DNA from: a virus
Length of the DNA: 39,077 nt
Virus record (IMG/VR): IMGVR_UViG_3300033148_002964
Coordinates: 1-39,077 of that record
Strand: one strand, 5' to 3'
Position numbers and translations under genes: made by a program. The first letter of the stretch is position 1. Each line of letters opens with the position of its first letter. Under the pieces are notes generated by a model that worked only from the letters and a program-made list of their open reading frames with translations, made no database searches and had not been told where the DNA came from. Below, one piece after another: positions 37,088 through 39,077 of this stretch.

Positions 37088-38785
37088 ATGGATATAGCAA
37101 AAATAAAACAGGAATTAAACGAATACGAAACAAAGTCAATCTTTATCGCTGACGAATTAGAATTTAGTCAGTTTGATTTAATTACAAAGATTATTTATTA
37201 TTACAATTCTAAATTTATATCAGGAGAATATGATGACCAGAACGACAAGAAGTATTTTTTTAATATTGTAAGAAACCCTTGTGATGTCGCAACAAAGGCT
37301 ATTGATTTTGATACCAAAAATATTAATATCTTAACAGCAAGTGGTGGCACATCTTTAAGGACTTGGTTCTTAGAGAGAGATTTAAAGTTCTGGATGAAAG
37401 ACAAGAAGTTTGGTAAAGTTCTTAATAGGATTTTTCATGAGCTTCCAATCTTTGGTTCAGTTGTTTTGAAGATTGTTAATGGGAAGATATTTTTTGTTGA
37501 CTTAAAAAACTTTGCTGTTCAGCAAGACGCTAACAACTTAGACGAGGCAAGATATATTATTGAAACTCATTTGTATAGCCCGTTAGGATTTAAGAAAGTG
37601 GCACTAGAAAAAGGATGGGATAATTGGGAAGAAGCACTAGGAGACGAGCAAGAAGAAATAAAAGTTTACGAGAGATACGGAGAAGATGATAATTTAGATT
37701 ATAGGAGAACGATTGCTGCTGAAGTTGGAAAAGGCGGAGTTATTTTAAGTGATGATATTGTAGAAAAACATCCATATAGAGAGTTTCATTTAGATAAGGT
37801 TTCGGGTAGATGGCTAGGAATAGGAAAAGTTGAATTATTATCAGACCCACAAATAAGAATAAATGAACTAACTAACCAGCAAGCAAAATCATCCTACCTT
37901 TCAACATTAAGATTATGGCAAACTAGAGACACGGGAGTTAGAAGGAACTTACTAACAGACGCAATCAACGGACAGATACTGCAAACACCAGAAGAGATAA
38001 AGCAAATAGATATGGTTGACAGAAATCTTAGTTTCTATGAAGTTGAGATAAATCGCTGGTTAACAAACAAAGACGAGATAACTTTTGCACACGAAGCTAT
38101 AAGGGGAGAGAGATTACCTTCAGGAACACCACTAGGTTCAGCAAGATTAGCAGTAGGGCAAGCAGGAGCATACTTCGCACAAATTCAAGAGAACGTAGCA
38201 CTGGACGTTAAGGACTTATTATTTGAAGTAGTTATTCCTCAATCTAAAAAAGACCTTAATAAAGAGCATATTTTAAGATTAACAGGTGAAGACTTAGATA
38301 AAATCAATAATCTAATTATAGACAATAAGACAGAACAAAAGGTGGTTGAGTTCGTATTTAAAAAAGGAAGGTTCCCAAGCAAACCACAAGTTGACTTAAT
38401 GAAAGGTGCCATATCAGAACAAGTTAAAAAAGGAAAAGAGCAATTAATTAAAGTATTAGCAGATTCTTATAAAGACCTTAAATATAAAATTGACATAGTT
38501 ATTACAGGAGAACAGATGGATACAAGAGTAAAAGCTGCTACATTATTTGCTGCAATTCAGGCAGTAACTGCTGACCCAACATTATTATCAGACTCGACTA
38601 AAAAGAAATTCTTTTATCGCTGGTTAGAACAGGGAGGAATAAACCCTATTGACTTTGAACCTGAATCTGCACCACCATCAATGGAGCAGGCAGTAGAAAG
38701 AATAGGTGGCAGGGCAGGTGGAGGAGTTTCCAAACCAGCATTTGCACCTGGGCAAGCTGGAGGTAATTTAGAGTCAACAATATGA
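37088..38785 (+). CDS. Portal protein
   Basis: 565 residues from ATG 37088, one base after the previous stop. An upstream in-frame ATG at 37049 lies inside the small basic gene and is rejected. NIVRNPCDVATKAIDFDTKN, FHELPIFGSVVLKIVNGKIF, FAVQQDANNLDEARYIIETH and the later helical stretch (SLRLWQTRD-type region, then GSARLAVGQAGAYFAQIQEN) fit the stem and wing organisation of portal proteins. It lies between terminase and scaffold/capsid genes. The C-terminal Gly/Ala/Pro tail is probably disordered. Confidence 0.85.
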   Translation: MDIAKIKQELNEYETKSIFIADELEFSQFDLITKIIYYYNSKFISGEYDDQNDKKYFFNIVRNPCDVATKAIDFDTKNINILTASGGTSLRTWFLERDLKFWMKDKKFGKVLNRIFHELPIFGSVVLKIVNGKIFFVDLKNFAVQQDANNLDEARYIIETHLYSPLGFKKVALEKGWDNWEEALGDEQEEIKVYERYGEDDNLDYRRTIAAEVGKGGVILSDDIVEKHPYREFHLDKVSGRWLGIGKVELLSDPQIRINELTNQQAKSSYLSTLRLWQTRDTGVRRNLLTDAINGQILQTPEEIKQIDMVDRNLSFYEVEINRWLTNKDEITFAHEAIRGERLPSGTPLGSARLAVGQAGAYFAQIQENVALDVKDLLFEVVIPQSKKDLNKEHILRLTGEDLDKINNLIIDNKTEQKVVEFVFKKGRFPSKPQVDLMKGAISEQVKKGKEQLIKVLADSYKDLKYKIDIVITGEQMDTRVKAATLFAAIQAVTADPTLLSDSTKKKFFYRWLEQGGINPIDFEPESAPPSMEQAVERIGGRAGGGVSKPAFAPGQAGGNLESTI

Positions 38786-39027
38786 CCAATGAACAAAGAA
38801 AAAAATACTTGGAACAAATAGCGAAAAGCCCAGAAGGAGTAGCCCTAAAAGGCTGGCTAGAAGAAAAGATTGCCAAGCTAAATGATGCCTCAACATATCC
38901 AACAGATTCATTTGAATTAGAAGGAAAGGCATCTATAAAAGCATCTGCAATTTTGAAAGCACTAATGTTTGAATTAGAACTTTTAAAAGAAAACAAACTA
39001 CCCAAAAAACATAACCAATTTGAATAA
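38782..39027 (+). CDS. Small helical hypothetical protein
   Basis: 81 residues: MTNEQRKKYLEQIAKSPEGV, LKGWLEEKIAKLNDASTYPT, FELELLKENKLPKKHNQFE. Helical and charged. It follows the portal by ATGA overlap. Its last 21 codons are repeated at the start of the window (2-64), and its stop overlaps the methyltransferase ATG, so the circle closes inside this gene. Confidence 0.6.
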   Translation: MTNEQRKKYLEQIAKSPEGVALKGWLEEKIAKLNDASTYPTDSFELEGKASIKASAILKALMFELELLKENKLPKKHNQFE

Positions 39028-39077
39028 TGCACAGACTAGTAAAGGAGAATATAAACACCCCAGAGAATTATAAAAAC
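38964..39077. repeat. Terminal direct repeat, right copy
   Basis: Identical to 1-114. It includes the end of the gene at 38782 and the first 51 bases of the methyltransferase gene found complete at 64-654, so the partial frame at 39027-39077 is not a second gene. Confidence 0.95.

Noticed and set aside
1-39077. CRISPR array, integrase, transposase or a prophage fragment within a chromosome
   Set aside because: No direct-repeat/spacer array, no tyrosine or serine recombinase motif, no insertion-sequence ends. Terminal identity closes the circle, so the contig is a whole phage genome and not a chromosome piece.
1-39077. Recoded stop codons (alternative genetic code)
   Set aside because: TAA, TAG and TGA all end genes at natural positions with overlaps to the next ATG, and no gene needs a read-through stop other than the intron in the capsid gene.

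Overview
The window is the genome of a tailed double-stranded DNA phage, apparently complete. Bases 1-114 recur exactly at 38964-39077, so the contig closes into a circle (or is circularly permuted) of 38,963 unique bases. The DNA is AT-rich, genes are packed with ATGA or TAATG overlaps, and the standard bacterial code fits every gene. Terminase, portal, scaffold, HK97-fold capsid and a gp4-like adaptor are present. No tape measure, sheath or tube protein is recognisable, and large ejection-type proteins follow the adhesins, so a short-tailed (podovirus-like) virion is the best guess. The host is unknown. Promoters are ordinary sigma70 type (TTGACA, 17 bp, TAnAAT), which argues against Bacteroidota. 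Almost no gene has a Shine-Dalgarno site; starts are preceded by A/T-rich AAATAAATA-like leaders, and four promoters place the ATG at the predicted +1 (leaderless).

Layout, reading the circle from the control region. 34186-34980 is a gene-free divergent control region with a DnaA box and promoters pointing outwards. Rightward lie two small genes, then terminase small and large subunits, a small basic protein, the portal and a small gene. Crossing the closure point come a methyltransferase, scaffold and major capsid gene. The capsid gene is split after codon 11 by a compact ORF-less group I intron (1308-1503), the clearest unusual feature here. A sugar island follows (2427-6952): four glycosyltransferases, a second methyltransferase and a short UDP-sugar-dehydrogenase-like protein. 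Then come the adaptor, a collagen-like fibre and a large repeat-rich adhesin with a signal peptide. Next are two host-type genes, an EamA/DMT transporter and a lipoate-ligase-like protein. Further virion proteins, including a 1033-residue putative ejection protein, run to 21969.

From 21989 to 32640 the rightward accessory half carries a Myb-like/metallophosphoesterase, a nucleotide-modification-associated protein, a holin/lysozyme pair, an HNH endonuclease beside a truncated gene copy, zinc-ribbon proteins, an MT-A70 adenine methyltransferase plus the remnant of a second copy, and a NinG-like HNH protein. Five small genes (32786-34185) run leftward. No DNA polymerase, helicase, primase, integrase or repressor is recognisable, so replication probably depends on the host.

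The accessory half is unusually rich in structured RNA: a roughly 430-nt pseudoknotted element (23415-23850), a second of about 240 nt (26822-27060), a cloverleaf (30421-30532), a promoter-leader-terminator unit (26325-26463), a leftward small RNA with its own near-consensus promoter (32648-32763), and repeated hairpins between leftward genes. These RNAs and the capsid intron are the best candidates for undescribed biology.
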